Origin: Bog-756 sp963701325
GTDB taxonomy: Bacteria > Actinomycetota > Acidimicrobiia > Acidimicrobiales > RAAP-2
Assembly: GCA_963701325.1 (NCBI GenBank)
Contig: OY969604.1
Coordinates: 1,674,001-1,738,000, forward strand
Length of the DNA stretch: 64,000 nt
Reading direction: 5' to 3'
The position numbers were made by a program, and so were the translations under genes. Under the pieces are notes generated by a model. That model searched no databases and was not told the DNA's origin. It worked only from the letters and a program-made list of their open reading frames with translations. This document shows positions 7,615 through 15,869 of the stretch, piece by piece (position 1 is the stretch's first letter; every line of letters begins with the position of its first letter).

Positions 7615-8207
7615 GCCCCGCGGTGAGCGGACCCGAGGAGTGGATCCGTCGGCGACTGTTCGAGCGGCGCATGGTGATGCTCACCGGTCCGCTCGACGAC
7701 GCGCGTGCCGGTGAGGTCGGCGCCAGCCTGATGACCCTGGATGCCAGCGGGGATAGCGCGGTGGACCTGCAGATCGACTGCAGCGGTGGTTCGACCGGCG
7801 CGGCGCTCGCCCTCATCGACATCGTCGACTTGCTCGGTGTGCCGGTCCGTGCCTGGTGCACCGGACAGGCGGCGGGACCGGCGCTCGGTGTGCTGGCCGT
7901 CTGCGCCCACCGGGCGCTGTCTCCCCACGCCCGCCTGCACCTCACCGAACCCCGGGTCGAATGGGAAGGGAGTGCCCGCCTCCTCGGACAACTCGCCACT
8001 GCGCACGCCGATCAGTGGGCCATGTTCTGTCGCCGGGTGGCCGAGGCGTCCGGCCAGGACCCCGACCGGATCCGCGAGGACGCCGACCGCGGTCGATTCC
8101 TCACCGCGCACGAGGCGGTCACGTATGGCATCGCCGACGAAGTGGTCGCCCCTGACGCCCGCGTCGAGCGGTTCCCCGGACGGTCGATCGGGTTCCGGTC
8201 GCGCTGA
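7611..8207 (+). CDS. ClpP-fold protein lacking the catalytic triad (pseudoprotease)
   Basis: A 198-residue protein that aligns with ClpP across its length, but every catalytic residue is replaced. The nucleophile Ser of GQAASMGA is Gly89 in GQAAGPALG; the His of MIHQP is Thr112 in HLTEP; the Asp of ERDRF is Gly161 in DRGRF; the oxyanion SPGG is CSGG. Core packing motifs remain (IDCSGGS, TGQAA, FLTAHEAVTYGIAD). It should therefore fold but not cleave peptides. Inactive ClpP relatives (ClpR in plants and cyanobacteria) join mixed rings with active ClpP, so a structural or regulatory partner of the clpP product encoded across the promoter is plausible. It is coupled to the XRE gene by a GTGA overlap. 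Confidence 0.8.
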   Translation: MSPAVSGPEEWIRRRLFERRMVMLTGPLDDARAGEVGASLMTLDASGDSAVDLQIDCSGGSTGAALALIDIVDLLGVPVRAWCTGQAAGPALGVLAVCAHRALSPHARLHLTEPRVEWEGSARLLGQLATAHADQWAMFCRRVAEASGQDPDRIREDADRGRFLTAHEAVTYGIADEVVAPDARVERFPGRSIGFRSR

Positions 8208-8210
8208 GCG

Positions 8211-8239
8211 GCGGGCGGGCCGATCGGAGATCCGCCCGC
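8211..8239. terminator. hairpin between convergent ClpP-like and metF genes
   Basis: GCGGGCG at 8211-8217 pairs with CGCCCGC at 8233-8239, with inner GATC/GATC pairs at 8222-8225 and 8229-8232 and a GGA loop. It starts three bases after the ClpP-like stop and ends six bases before the metF stop, so it can serve both strands as a terminator. No U tract follows. Confidence 0.4.
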
Positions 8240-8244
8240 AGGGA

Positions 8245-9109
8245 TCAGGGCGTCGCCAGGCCGAGGGCGGAGTAGATCTCTCGGGTCGCGCTCGATCGGT
8301 TCAACGTGTAGAAGTGGAGCCCGGGCACGCCGGATTCGAGCAGCTGTTCACAGAGCTCGGTGGCACAGGCCACCCCTTCTCGACGCACGGCCTCGGCTCC
8401 GCCGCGGCGCGTCGGCCGCACCGAGACGGTCGGCCATCCAGCCGGGCACCGCTGCGCCCATCGTGGCCATGCGGGGCACCGACTTGAGGCTGGTGACCGG
8501 CATGATGCCGGGCAGCACCGGCTTGTCCACCCCCCGCGCGGCGAGGTCGGCCACCAGGGCTGTGTACTCGCGGGCCTCGAAGAAGAACTGGGTCACCGCG
8601 AAGTCCGCACCGGACAGCTTTGCGGCCAGGCGGTCGCGGTCGGTGGCCAGGTCCGCCGACAGGGGGTGCCCGGCCGGCTGGGCGGCCACTCCGATCGAGA
8701 AGCCGCCGATGGCCCTGGCGAGCTCGACCAGTTCGCACGCATAGCGGAGCTCACCGGGTCCGCCCTCCGGCTCGTCGGGGGGGTCGCCTCCGAGGGCCAT
8801 CAGGTTCTCGACACCGGCCGCGCGGTAGGCGACCAGGATCTCGGCGAGCTCGAGGCGGGTGTGGGCGACGCAGATGAGGTGGGCCATCGGGACCAGGGTG
8901 GTGGTGCGCAGCATGCCGGTCACCAGGTCGAAGGTGCGCTTGCGGGACTCGGCCCCGCCGCGGTAGGTCACCGAGACGAAGGAGGGACCGAGGGGTTCGA
9001 GGTCGCGCAGCGTCCTGACCAGCGTGGCCTGCTCGGCGTCGGTCTTCGGCGGGAAGAACTCGAACGAGTAGGTCCGGCCCTTGCCCAGGAGGTCGGCGAT
9101 ACGGGTCAT
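8245..9109 (-). pseudogene. metF: methylenetetrahydrofolate reductase, interrupted by one frameshift
   Basis: Reduces 5,10-methylene-THF to 5-methyl-THF for methionine synthesis. From ATG 9109 the protein is normal for about 235 residues: YSFEFFPPKTD with the catalytic Glu, SVTYRGG, LMALGGDPP with the flavin-contacting Asp, TQFFFEA and LPGIMPVTS. After ADAPRRS the frame shifts at about 8395; the C-terminus then continues in another frame as EAVRREGVACATELC and GLHFYTLNRSSATREIY, ending at 8245. Both parts are conserved to the end, so one extra base or two missing bases are enough to explain it. The position follows folD and purH on the same strand, a one-carbon metabolism group. A read error is the simplest explanation. 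Confidence 0.8.
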
Positions 9110-9174
9110 GACCGGACCAGCCTACTGTCGTGTGCTGGCACCGCCCAGGGGAGCGATGCCGCCGGGTGCCCCGG

Positions 9175-10029
9175 TCACTTCGCCCGCTCCGCGGCACGCA
9201 CGGCGTTGCGCAGCAGCATGGCCCGGGTCATCGGGCCCACGCCGCCGATCCGCGGGGTGATCCACCCGGCCACCTCGGAGACCGACTCGTCGACGTCCGA
9301 GAGGAGCCGTCTCCCCTCCCAGGAGGTGCCGGCGCCGACCACTGCTGCTCCCGGTTTGATCATGTCCGCAGTCACCAACCCGGCGCGGCCGGCGGCGGCC
9401 ACCACCACGTCCGCGGTGCGGACGAGGGCGGCCATGTCCTCGACTCCGGTGTGCACGACGGTCACCGCTGCGTTGCACCCGGGGCGCTTGAGGGCCATGA
9501 GCAGCGCGAGCGGCCGTCCGATGGTGAGGCCCCGGCCGATGATGACCACGTGCTTGCCCTCGACGGGCACCTCGTTCTCGGACAACAGTTCGACGATGCC
9601 GGCGGGAGTGCACGGCAGCGGACCGGCGGCACCCATCACCAGCCGGCCGAGGTTGACCGGGTGCAGGCCGTCCACGTCCTTCTCCGGGTCGACCGCGAAC
9701 AGGGTCGCCTCCTCGTCGAGACCGGCCGGCAGCGGAAGCTGGACCAGGTAGGCGTGGATCCGGTCATCGGCGTTGAACCGGGCGACGACGTCGTCGAGAC
9801 CTGCCTGGGACACGTCGGCCGGCAGGTGCTCGTGGAACGAACGGATCCCGACCTCCTCGCAGTCGGCGTGCTTCATGGACACGTAGCGCTCGCTCGGCTG
9901 GTCGTCGCCGACCAGCACGGTCCCGAGCCCGACGGTCACGCCTGCACCACGGAGGCGGGCGACCCGGTCGGCGACCTCGGCGCGGACCTTGGCCGCGAGC
10001 GCCTCGCCGTCGAGCAGTGCTGCCGTCAT
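9175..10029 (-). CDS. folD: methylene-THF dehydrogenase / methenyl-THF cyclohydrolase
   Basis: Bifunctional enzyme that interconverts 5,10-methylene-, methenyl- and 10-formyl-THF, supplying formyl groups to PurN and PurH encoded just upstream in the same operon. The 284-residue protein has the catalytic YVSMK Lys, VQLPLPAGLD, DVDGLHP, PCTPAGI and a Rossmann segment VVIIGRGLTIGRP, then PRIGGVGPMTRAML. The usual GRS in the dinucleotide loop is GRG here. ATG 10029 matches the family N-terminus (TAALLDGEALAAKVRAE); a GTG at 10053 would add eight residues. The gap to purH is about 30 bases. Confidence 0.92.
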   Translation of the reverse strand: MTAALLDGEALAAKVRAEVADRVARLRGAGVTVGLGTVLVGDDQPSERYVSMKHADCEEVGIRSFHEHLPADVSQAGLDDVVARFNADDRIHAYLVQLPLPAGLDEEATLFAVDPEKDVDGLHPVNLGRLVMGAAGPLPCTPAGIVELLSENEVPVEGKHVVIIGRGLTIGRPLALLMALKRPGCNAAVTVVHTGVEDMAALVRTADVVVAAAGRAGLVTADMIKPGAAVVGAGTSWEGRRLLSDVDESVSEVAGWITPRIGGVGPMTRAMLLRNAVRAAERAK

Positions 10030-10060
10030 CGCCGTCTCGCTCTCTCTCGTCACCAGCGCC

Positions 10061-11626
10061 TCAGTGTCGGAAGTGGCGTTCGCCGCCTGCCATGACCATC
10101 GCGATCCCCGCCTCGTCCGCGTTGGCGACGAGCTCGTCGTCGCGGATCGATCCGCCCGGCTGCACTACCGCCGAGACCCCGGCGCCGGCCAGGACCAGCA
10201 GCCCGTCGGGGAACGGGAAGAAGGCGTCGCTCGCCGCCGACCCGCCTCGGGCCCGACCGCCCGCCTTCGAAGCGGCGATCTCGGCCGCCACCACCCGCGA
10301 CTGCTGGCCGGCCCCGACGCCCACGGCCTGGGCGTCCGACACGATGGCGATGGCGTTCGAGGTGGTCCGGGCGCACACCTTCCAGGCCATCGCCAGGTCC
10401 CGCCACTGGGCATCGGTCGGACGGACCCTGGTCACCACCTCCCAGTCGGCGGGGTCGACCAGGAACCGGTCGGCATCCTGGACGAGCATGCTCGACCCGA
10501 GCCCGCGGTACTGGCGGACCAGCGCCTCGGGAGCCGGGGCGGAGAGCAAGCGGGTCGCCTTCCGCTTCGAGGCCAGCTGGGCGAGCGCCTCCTCGTCGTA
10601 GGAGGGGGCGATGATGACGTCTGCCTGCGGGCCGGCGGCGATGGCCGCGGCGACGGCCACGGTCACCGGGCCACCGACGGCGACGACCCCCCCGAACGCC
10701 GACTGGGGATCGCACTCGAGGGCCCGCTCGTAGGCCCGGACCAGGTCGCGGTCGAGGGCGGCCCCGCAGGGGTTGGCGTGCTTGATGATGGCCACCGCGC
10801 GCTCGGCGGGTGTCGAGGGAAGCTCGTGGACGAGCCGCCACGCGGCGTCGGCGTCGAAGATGTTGAGGTAGGAGAGCTCCTTGCCGCCGTGCTGGATGAC
10901 TGCGTCCCACCAGGTCTGCTGACCCACCACCCGGTACCGGGCCCCGTGCTGGTGGGGATTCTCGCCGTAGCGGAGGGAGCCGGTGCGTTCGAGGGTCAGG
11001 TGGATGGTGGCGGGCAGCAGTGCAGCGGTCGCGAGATCGCCGATCGCGGTCTCGCCGGCGCTGGTCAGGGCGGCGTGCTCGCGCTCGTCGAGCCACTCGA
11101 CGATTGCCGCGTCGTACCCGGCCGTGTGGGCGAAGGCCTGGCGGGCGAGGCGCCGCCGGGTGTCGATCGAGAGCGACCCCGACGACCGCAACTCGTCCAG
11201 CACCTCCGCGTAGTCCGCAGGGTCGACGACGACGGCGACGTGGTCGTGGTTCTTGGCCGCGGCGCGCACCATGGTCGGGCCGCCGACGTCGATGAGTTCG
11301 ATCGACGGGTCCGAGGAGAACGGGTAGAGGTTGCAGACCACCAGGTCGATGAGGCCGATGCCCAACTTGTCGAGGGCGTCGAGGTGCTCGGGCTCGGAGC
11401 GGTCGGCGAGGATGCCGCCGTGGATGACCGGGTGGAGGGTCTTGACCCGGCCCCCGAGCATCTCGGGGGCGCCGGTCAGGTCGGCCACCTCGACGTGGTC
11501 GATGCCCGCCGCGGTCAGGGCGGCCGAGGTGCCGCCGCTCGAGACGATCTCCCACCCGAGGTCGGAGAGCCCGCGTGCGAGCTCCTCGATGCCGGACTTG
11601 TCGTAGACGGACAACAACGCCTTCAT
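10061..11626 (-). CDS. purH: bifunctional AICAR transformylase / IMP cyclohydrolase
   Basis: Catalyses the last two steps of IMP synthesis. The 521-residue protein starts KALLSVYDKSGIEELA, the MGS-like cyclohydrolase domain with TGAPEMLGGRVKTLHP, and goes on to the transformylase domain with RYGENPHQ, KHANPCGAA, and the ending GGSIRDDELVANADEAGIAMVMAG followed by RHFRH. Its ATG overlaps the purN stop in an ATGA, so the two formyltransferase genes are coupled. Length and domain order are those of the family. Confidence 0.95.
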   Translation of the reverse strand: MKALLSVYDKSGIEELARGLSDLGWEIVSSGGTSAALTAAGIDHVEVADLTGAPEMLGGRVKTLHPVIHGGILADRSEPEHLDALDKLGIGLIDLVVCNLYPFSSDPSIELIDVGGPTMVRAAAKNHDHVAVVVDPADYAEVLDELRSSGSLSIDTRRRLARQAFAHTAGYDAAIVEWLDEREHAALTSAGETAIGDLATAALLPATIHLTLERTGSLRYGENPHQHGARYRVVGQQTWWDAVIQHGGKELSYLNIFDADAAWRLVHELPSTPAERAVAIIKHANPCGAALDRDLVRAYERALECDPQSAFGGVVAVGGPVTVAVAAAIAAGPQADVIIAPSYDEEALAQLASKRKATRLLSAPAPEALVRQYRGLGSSMLVQDADRFLVDPADWEVVTRVRPTDAQWRDLAMAWKVCARTTSNAIAIVSDAQAVGVGAGQQSRVVAAEIAASKAGGRARGGSAASDAFFPFPDGLLVLAGAGVSAVVQPGGSIRDDELVANADEAGIAMVMAGGERHFRH

Positions 11627-12273
11627 TCGGCGACCTCCTGTGGTGATCCTCGCCCATCGCCGACCCCCGCCGCCAGATCGTCGACGAAGGTGCGGATGGT
11701 GGCCGGGTAGAGCGTCCGCTCGACGGCCTTGATGCGCTCGTGCAGAGTCGCCTCGGTGTCGTCGGGCCGGATGGGCACCGTGGCCTGAGCCAGGACCGGA
11801 CCGGCGTCCATCTCGAGAGTAGCGACGTGCACGGTCGTCCCGGTCTCGGGCACACCGGCGGCGAGCGCGTCGCGCACGGCGTGCCAGCCGGGGAAGGCCG
11901 GCAACAGGGCCGGGTGGGTGTTGAGGATGCGCCCGGGGAACGCATCATGGACCGGTTGGCCGAGGACGGTCCCGAACCCGGCCATCACCAGCACGTCCAC
12001 CCCGCCGTCCACCAGCGCCGCGGTGATCGCCCGGGTGTAGCCGTCGCGGTCGAACGAGGATCCGAACCCGCCGAAGCCGACCCGGTCGACCAGGATCGCG
12101 GGAACCGACGCCCGTGCCGCCACCTCGAGGGCGCGGCAACCGCGGTCGGCCACGACCAGACGCACCGGCAGGTCGGTCTCGAGGATCGCCTCGAGGATGG
12201 TGCCGCTGCCCGAGGCCAGGACGCCGATCCGCACAGGTGGGGTCTCGATGCCGGCTGTCGGTGCGGGGGCCAC
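11623..12273 (-). CDS. purN: phosphoribosylglycinamide formyltransferase
   Basis: Transfers a formyl group from 10-formyl-THF to GAR in purine synthesis. Residues from about 17 on match PurN: IGVLASGSGTILEAI phosphate loop, VMAGFGTVLGQPVHDAFPGRILNTHPALLPAFPG with the catalytic Asn-His pair, TVHVATLEMDAGPVLAQ with the Asp of the active site. The family consensus has SGxGSN and ARGY-like residues; this copy has SGSGTIL, a mild divergence. The GTG at 12273 gives 216 residues; a GTG at the VRIGV codon is an alternative. Upstream lies a 227-base region of strong hairpins, possibly its leader. Confidence 0.88.
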   Translation of the reverse strand: MAPAPTAGIETPPVRIGVLASGSGTILEAILETDLPVRLVVADRGCRALEVAARASVPAILVDRVGFGGFGSSFDRDGYTRAITAALVDGGVDVLVMAGFGTVLGQPVHDAFPGRILNTHPALLPAFPGWHAVRDALAAGVPETGTTVHVATLEMDAGPVLAQATVPIRPDDTEATLHERIKAVERTLYPATIRTFVDDLAAGVGDGRGSPQEVAE

Positions 12274-12277
12274 TCCC

Positions 12278-12429
12278 GCGCACGCTACCAGCAGCGTGCG
12301 TGCCCGGACGCGAGGCCACCGGCCGTCGATCGACAGCCGGTGGTGCCGTCCTCGCGTGCGAAACGCACGAGAGACCCGAGCGACGTGGCCCGTCCGGCCT
12401 GCCACCGGTACGGGCACAACGTCGCTCGG
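12278..12429 (-). other. hairpin-rich leader candidate upstream of purN-purH-folD
   Basis: Three strong, evenly placed hairpins fill this spacer. CCGAGCGACGT (12376-12386) pairs perfectly with ACGTCGCTCGG (12419-12429) and encloses GCCCGT/ACGGGC (12388-12393, 12410-12415) and CCGG/CCGG. ACGCGAGG (12308-12315) pairs with CCTCGCGT (12350-12357) around CCACCGGC/GCCGGTGG (12316-12343). CGCACGCT/AGCGTGCG (12279-12300) forms the last, just before the purN start. GTGCG/CGCAC at 12356-12368 could compete with the middle helix. In transcription order this is a structured 5' leader or attenuator for the purine and folate genes. No known riboswitch consensus was matched. Confidence 0.4.
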
Positions 12430-12500
12430 CCCCCTGCCCAGGGAATGCCCCTCGTGCACGTAGGTATCGGCACCGGAACGCGGTTTCCGAAGCAAAAATC

Positions 12501-13181
12501 TCAGGTGGACGCCTCCTCGAGCGTGCGCAGCGCCGCCTCGTCGAAGCCGCTGAGCGAGTCGAGCACCAGGTCGCAGAAGCCCCAGACCGGTGAGTCGAGC
12601 ATTCCCGGCTCGGGCACCACCACCACCCGCATGCGGGCCGCCCGGGCCGCGACGGCCCCGTTGAGGGAGTCCTCGACCGCCAGGCATGCCGTCGGGTCGA
12701 CCCCCAACTTGGCCGCGGTGGTGAGGTAGGCGCCAGGGTGGGGCTTGCCGAGGGGCTCCCATTCGGCGGAGTGCCACACAGCGACGGCCGACCCGATGCC
12801 GAGCCTGTCCAGCGCGGCCTCGATGACCACGGCGTAGGACCCCGAGCAGACGCCCACCGGCAGTGAGAGCCGCCCACAGAGGTCCACCGCGGCACGTGCC
12901 CCGGGCATCGGCGAGCCAACGGTCGAGATGAGCTCGGCGACCCGGGCGGTCACCGCGCGCTCGACCTCGACCGGCGAGGAACCGGTCCAGGGCCGCCGCA
13001 CCCACCAGTGGCGCACCGCGTCGTCGATCCGCAGGCCCATGGTCTGGCGGACGTCGACCTCGGTGAGGTGGAGCCCCAAGCCGGCGAAGATCTCGATCTC
13101 CGCCTGGCGCCAGAGCGGCTCGGAGTCGATGAGCAGCCCGTCGAGGTCGAAGACCACGGCATCGATCGGCCGACCGGTCAA
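12501..13181 (-). CDS. HAD-superfamily sugar-phosphatase (HxpB/YniC-like)
   Basis: A 226-residue HAD phosphatase of the beta-phosphoglucomutase-like subfamily. Motif I is FDLDGLLIDSE with the nucleophile Asp, motif II CSGSYAV, motif III KPHPGAYL and motif IV VEDSLNGAVAARAARM. The cap segment MGLRIDDAVRHWWVRRPW closely resembles E. coli YniC/HxpB (hexitol phosphatase), so a sugar or polyol phosphate is the likely substrate. The only start near the domain is TTG at 13181, 35 bases after the sucD stop; no ATG or GTG is available before FDLDG. It probably belongs to the sucC-sucD transcript. Confidence 0.82.
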   Translation of the reverse strand: MTGRPIDAVVFDLDGLLIDSEPLWRQAEIEIFAGLGLHLTEVDVRQTMGLRIDDAVRHWWVRRPWTGSSPVEVERAVTARVAELISTVGSPMPGARAAVDLCGRLSLPVGVCSGSYAVVIEAALDRLGIGSAVAVWHSAEWEPLGKPHPGAYLTTAAKLGVDPTACLAVEDSLNGAVAARAARMRVVVVPEPGMLDSPVWGFCDLVLDSLSGFDEAALRTLEEAST

Positions 13182-13216
13182 GGCACCGGCGGAGCGCTGG
13201 ATGGAGGGCGTCGGGC

Positions 13217-14107
13217 TCAGCCCAGCTTCCGCACGATGTCCACCATGGCCTCGCCCGCCTCGGTCGGGTTCTTGGCCACCGTGACTCCGGCCGCCGAGAG
13301 GGCGTCCATCTTGGCCTGGGCCGTGCCCTGGGAGCCGGAGATGATCGCACCGGCGTGGCCCATCTTGCGCCCGGGGGGTGCGGTGACCCCGGCCACGTAG
13401 GTGACCACCGGCTTGCTCACCGAAGAGGCGATGAACGCCGCCGCCTCCTCTTCCGCCGACCCCCCGATCTCCCCGATCATCATGATCGCCCGGGTGTCCG
13501 GGTCGGCCTCGAAGGCGGCCAGGCAGTCGATGAAGCTGGTGCCCGGCACCGGGTCCCCGCCGATGCCGACGCAGGTGGTCTGGCCGACCCCCTGCTGGCT
13601 GAGCTCGTGCAACGCCTGGTAGGTGAGGGTGCCGGACCGGCTGACGATGCCGACCGGACCACCGGGCATGGCGATGTCCCCCGAGGTGATGCCGATGTTG
13701 CACTTGCCGGGGGAGATGATCCCCGGGCAGTTGGGCCCGAGCAGGCGGGTGCCGGGGAAGTCCCGCACCAGCTGGTTGTAGACCAGGGCCTCGTCCTGGG
13801 CCGGGATGCCCTCGGTGATGCACACCACGAAGGGGAGTCCGGCCGCTGCGGCCTCGATGATGGCGTCGGCGGCGAATTTCGGCGGCACCGAGATGAACGA
13901 GGCGTTCGCCCCGGTGGCCTCGACCGCCTCGGCAACGGTTGCGAAGACCGGGATCCCCTCGATCTCCTCACCGCCGCGGTTCGGGTTGGTCCCCGCCACG
14001 ACCCGGGTGCCGTAGGCACGGTTGCGCAGGCCGTGGAAGAGGCCCTGACTGGTCGGGCTGATGCCCTGGATCACGACCGTGGTCCGCTCGTCCACGAAGA
14101 TGCTCAC
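13217..14107 (-). CDS. sucD: succinyl-CoA synthetase alpha subunit
   Basis: With SucC, converts succinyl-CoA to succinate with ATP or GTP formation. The 296-residue subunit has the CoA-binding Rossmann part VVIQGISPTSQGLFH and GTNPNRGG, LLGPNCPGIISPGKCNIG, and the phosphohistidine loop KMGHAGAIISG. The GTG at 14107 overlaps the sucC stop by four bases (GTGA), giving the expected coupling and stoichiometry. About 290 residues is normal. Confidence 0.94.
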   Translation of the reverse strand: MSIFVDERTTVVIQGISPTSQGLFHGLRNRAYGTRVVAGTNPNRGGEEIEGIPVFATVAEAVEATGANASFISVPPKFAADAIIEAAAAGLPFVVCITEGIPAQDEALVYNQLVRDFPGTRLLGPNCPGIISPGKCNIGITSGDIAMPGGPVGIVSRSGTLTYQALHELSQQGVGQTTCVGIGGDPVPGTSFIDCLAAFEADPDTRAIMMIGEIGGSAEEEAAAFIASSVSKPVVTYVAGVTAPPGRKMGHAGAIISGSQGTAQAKMDALSAAGVTVAKNPTEAGEAMVDIVRKLG

Positions 14108-15252
14108 GACCGGCCTCCTGCAAGGGTGACCGCACGACGGGCGGCGTCGATCATGGTCGGCTCGGCGACCAGTCGATCGGAGAGATGGTCGGCCAGGATC
14201 GCGCGGCCGGCCGGGGCGTTGGTCCCGTCGAGCCGGAGCACGATCGGCGAGCCGATGTCGACCCGGTCGAGGGCCTCCAGGATGCCGTTGGCCACCTCGT
14301 CGACGCGGGTGATCCCCCCGAAGATGTTGACCAGGATCGACCGGACCGCCGGGTCGGAGTTGATGACCTCGAGGGCCGCCGCCATCACGTCGGCGTTCGC
14401 CCCGCCGCCGATGTCGAGGAAGTTGGCGGCCTGGCCGCCGCACTGGTTGACCACGTCGAGGGTGCTCATGGCCAGTCCGGCACCGTTCGCGATGATGCCG
14501 ACCGAGCCGGAGAGGCCGATGTAGTTGAGGCCCCGCTCCTTCGCCCGCGCCTCCCGGTCGTCGATGTCGTCGCCCCCGGTGAACTCCTCCCACTCGGGGT
14601 GGCGGTAGGTCGCGTTGTCGTCCAGGGTGACCTTGGCGTCGAGGGCGTGGACCCGGCCCTCCGGGGTGAGGATGAGCGGGTTGATCTCCGCCAGGTCGCA
14701 GTCGCCCTGGGTGAAGCAGGTGTAGAGGTCGACCAACAGCTGGGCTGCCTGCGCCCGGGCCGGCTCGTCGAGCTCGGCCCGGTCCACCCATCCCCGCGCC
14801 ACTTCGAGGGAGAGACCGTCGACGGGGTCGATCTCGAGCAGCGCGATGGCATCCGGGTTCGTCACGGCCACCTCCTCGATCTCGACCCCGCCCTCGGCCG
14901 AGAGCATCCCGAGGTGCTTCTTGGCACTGCGGTCGAGGGTGAAGCTCGCGTAGTACTCCTTCTCGATGTCCGAGGCGTGCTCGACCCACAGCCGCCGGAC
15001 CACGTGACCCTTGATGTCGAGTCCGAGGATGTTGCCGGCGTGGGTCCGGACCTCGTCTGCGTCGTTGGCCAGCTTGACCCCACCGGCCTTGCCCCGACCG
15101 CCGACCTTGACCTGGGCCTTGACCACGACCGGGTAGCCGGCCTCCTCCGCCCGGGCGAGGGCCTGGTCGACGGTCTCGGCCACCCCGCCCTTGGAGATGG
15201 GGATGCCGAAGCGGGCGAAGTACTGCTTACCCTGGTACTCGAAGAGATCCAC
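14104..15252 (-). CDS. sucC: succinyl-CoA synthetase beta subunit (ADP-forming type)
   Basis: ATP-grasp subunit of 382 residues. It starts DLFEYQGKQYFARFGIPIS, with VVVKAQVKVGGRGKAGGVKLA as the nucleotide-binding strand, LAEINPLILTPEG metal-binding residues, GLNYIGLSGSVGIIANGAGLAM and ILVNIFGGITRVDEVA at the subunit and CoA interface. GTG 15252 is preceded by AGAGAGGAA about 10 bases upstream. It is the first gene of a set running sucC-sucD-HAD. An upstream B12-binding domain gene on the same strand may supply succinyl-CoA from methylmalonyl-CoA. Confidence 0.94.
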   Translation of the reverse strand: MDLFEYQGKQYFARFGIPISKGGVAETVDQALARAEEAGYPVVVKAQVKVGGRGKAGGVKLANDADEVRTHAGNILGLDIKGHVVRRLWVEHASDIEKEYYASFTLDRSAKKHLGMLSAEGGVEIEEVAVTNPDAIALLEIDPVDGLSLEVARGWVDRAELDEPARAQAAQLLVDLYTCFTQGDCDLAEINPLILTPEGRVHALDAKVTLDDNATYRHPEWEEFTGGDDIDDREARAKERGLNYIGLSGSVGIIANGAGLAMSTLDVVNQCGGQAANFLDIGGGANADVMAAALEVINSDPAVRSILVNIFGGITRVDEVANGILEALDRVDIGSPIVLRLDGTNAPAGRAILADHLSDRLVAEPTMIDAARRAVTLAGGRS

Positions 15253-15341
15253 TGGATCTGTTCCTCTCTGTGATCGTTGCTGTCCTGTGGGCGTGGGGGG
15301 GTGGGGGGGTGGCGACATCCGGGGACGGCCAGGTCCTGGGG

Positions 15342-15758
15342 TCAGGCGACGTCTCCGGTCTCGCGCTGGTCCAGCGCGTTGCCGAGCCATTCGCCGATCG
15401 CGGGAAGGGGTGCTCCGGGGGTGAACACCTCGGCGACCCCCATCTCCTTCAGGACGGGGATGTCGGGCTCGGGGATGATCCCGCCCACGAGCACCAGGAC
15501 GTCGGCTCGGCCCTGCTCCTCGAGGCCCTCGATCACCCGCGGGACCAGGGTCAGGTGAGCCCCCGACAGGAGGGAGAGGCCCACGGCGTCGGCATCCTCC
15601 TGGACCACGGCCTGGACGACCTGCTCGGCGGTCTGGTGGAGGCCGGTGTAGATGACCTCGAAGCCCGCGTCCCGCAGCGCCCGTGCGATGACCTTGGCCC
15701 CACGGTCGTGGCCGTCGAGGCCGGGCTTGGCCACAACCACTCGATAGGGGCGCTTCAC
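15342..15758 (-). CDS. cobalamin-binding domain protein (methylmalonyl-CoA mutase small domain)
   Basis: A 138-residue stand-alone B12-binding domain. KPGLDGHDRGAKVIARAL carries the DxHxxG motif whose His coordinates cobalt in base-off binding; GLSLLSGAH and VLVGGIIPEPD are the other cofactor loops. The sequence is nearly that of methylmalonyl-CoA mutase C-terminal domains (VIYTGLHQT). The catalytic TIM-barrel subunit is not in this window and must be encoded elsewhere, as in two-gene mutases. GTG 15758 gives the family N-terminus; a further upstream ATG would add a non-conserved 13 residues. Location next to sucCD fits feeding of succinyl-CoA into the citrate cycle. Confidence 0.85.
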   Translation of the reverse strand: MKRPYRVVVAKPGLDGHDRGAKVIARALRDAGFEVIYTGLHQTAEQVVQAVVQEDADAVGLSLLSGAHLTLVPRVIEGLEEQGRADVLVLVGGIIPEPDIPVLKEMGVAEVFTPGAPLPAIGEWLGNALDQRETGDVA

Positions 15759-15869
15759 GGCGGCAGATCCTAGGCGCTGACGGCCCGATGAGCCCATCCG
15801 GGACCACCGGATCGGCGGCAGGCCGACCCGTATCGTCGACCTCCGAGCAGCCCAGGACCTACCCTGGGG

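Noticed and set aside
7351..8207. Toxin-antitoxin module (XRE antitoxin plus toxin)
   Set aside because: The second protein aligns with ClpP across its length and shows no toxin fold, so a regulatory pair linked to clpP is preferred.
12274..12500. ZTP (pfl) riboswitch before purN-purH-folD
   Set aside because: The gene context fits, and a CCCTGGGCA stretch is present on the minus strand, but the GGGTCGTGACTGGCG-like half and the CCGCCTGGGC pairing are missing.
11623..13350. A single HAD-PurN fusion protein
   Set aside because: The long frame crosses the HAD gene in a different phase from its true coding frame; the upstream part is noise and the spacer is hairpin-rich.
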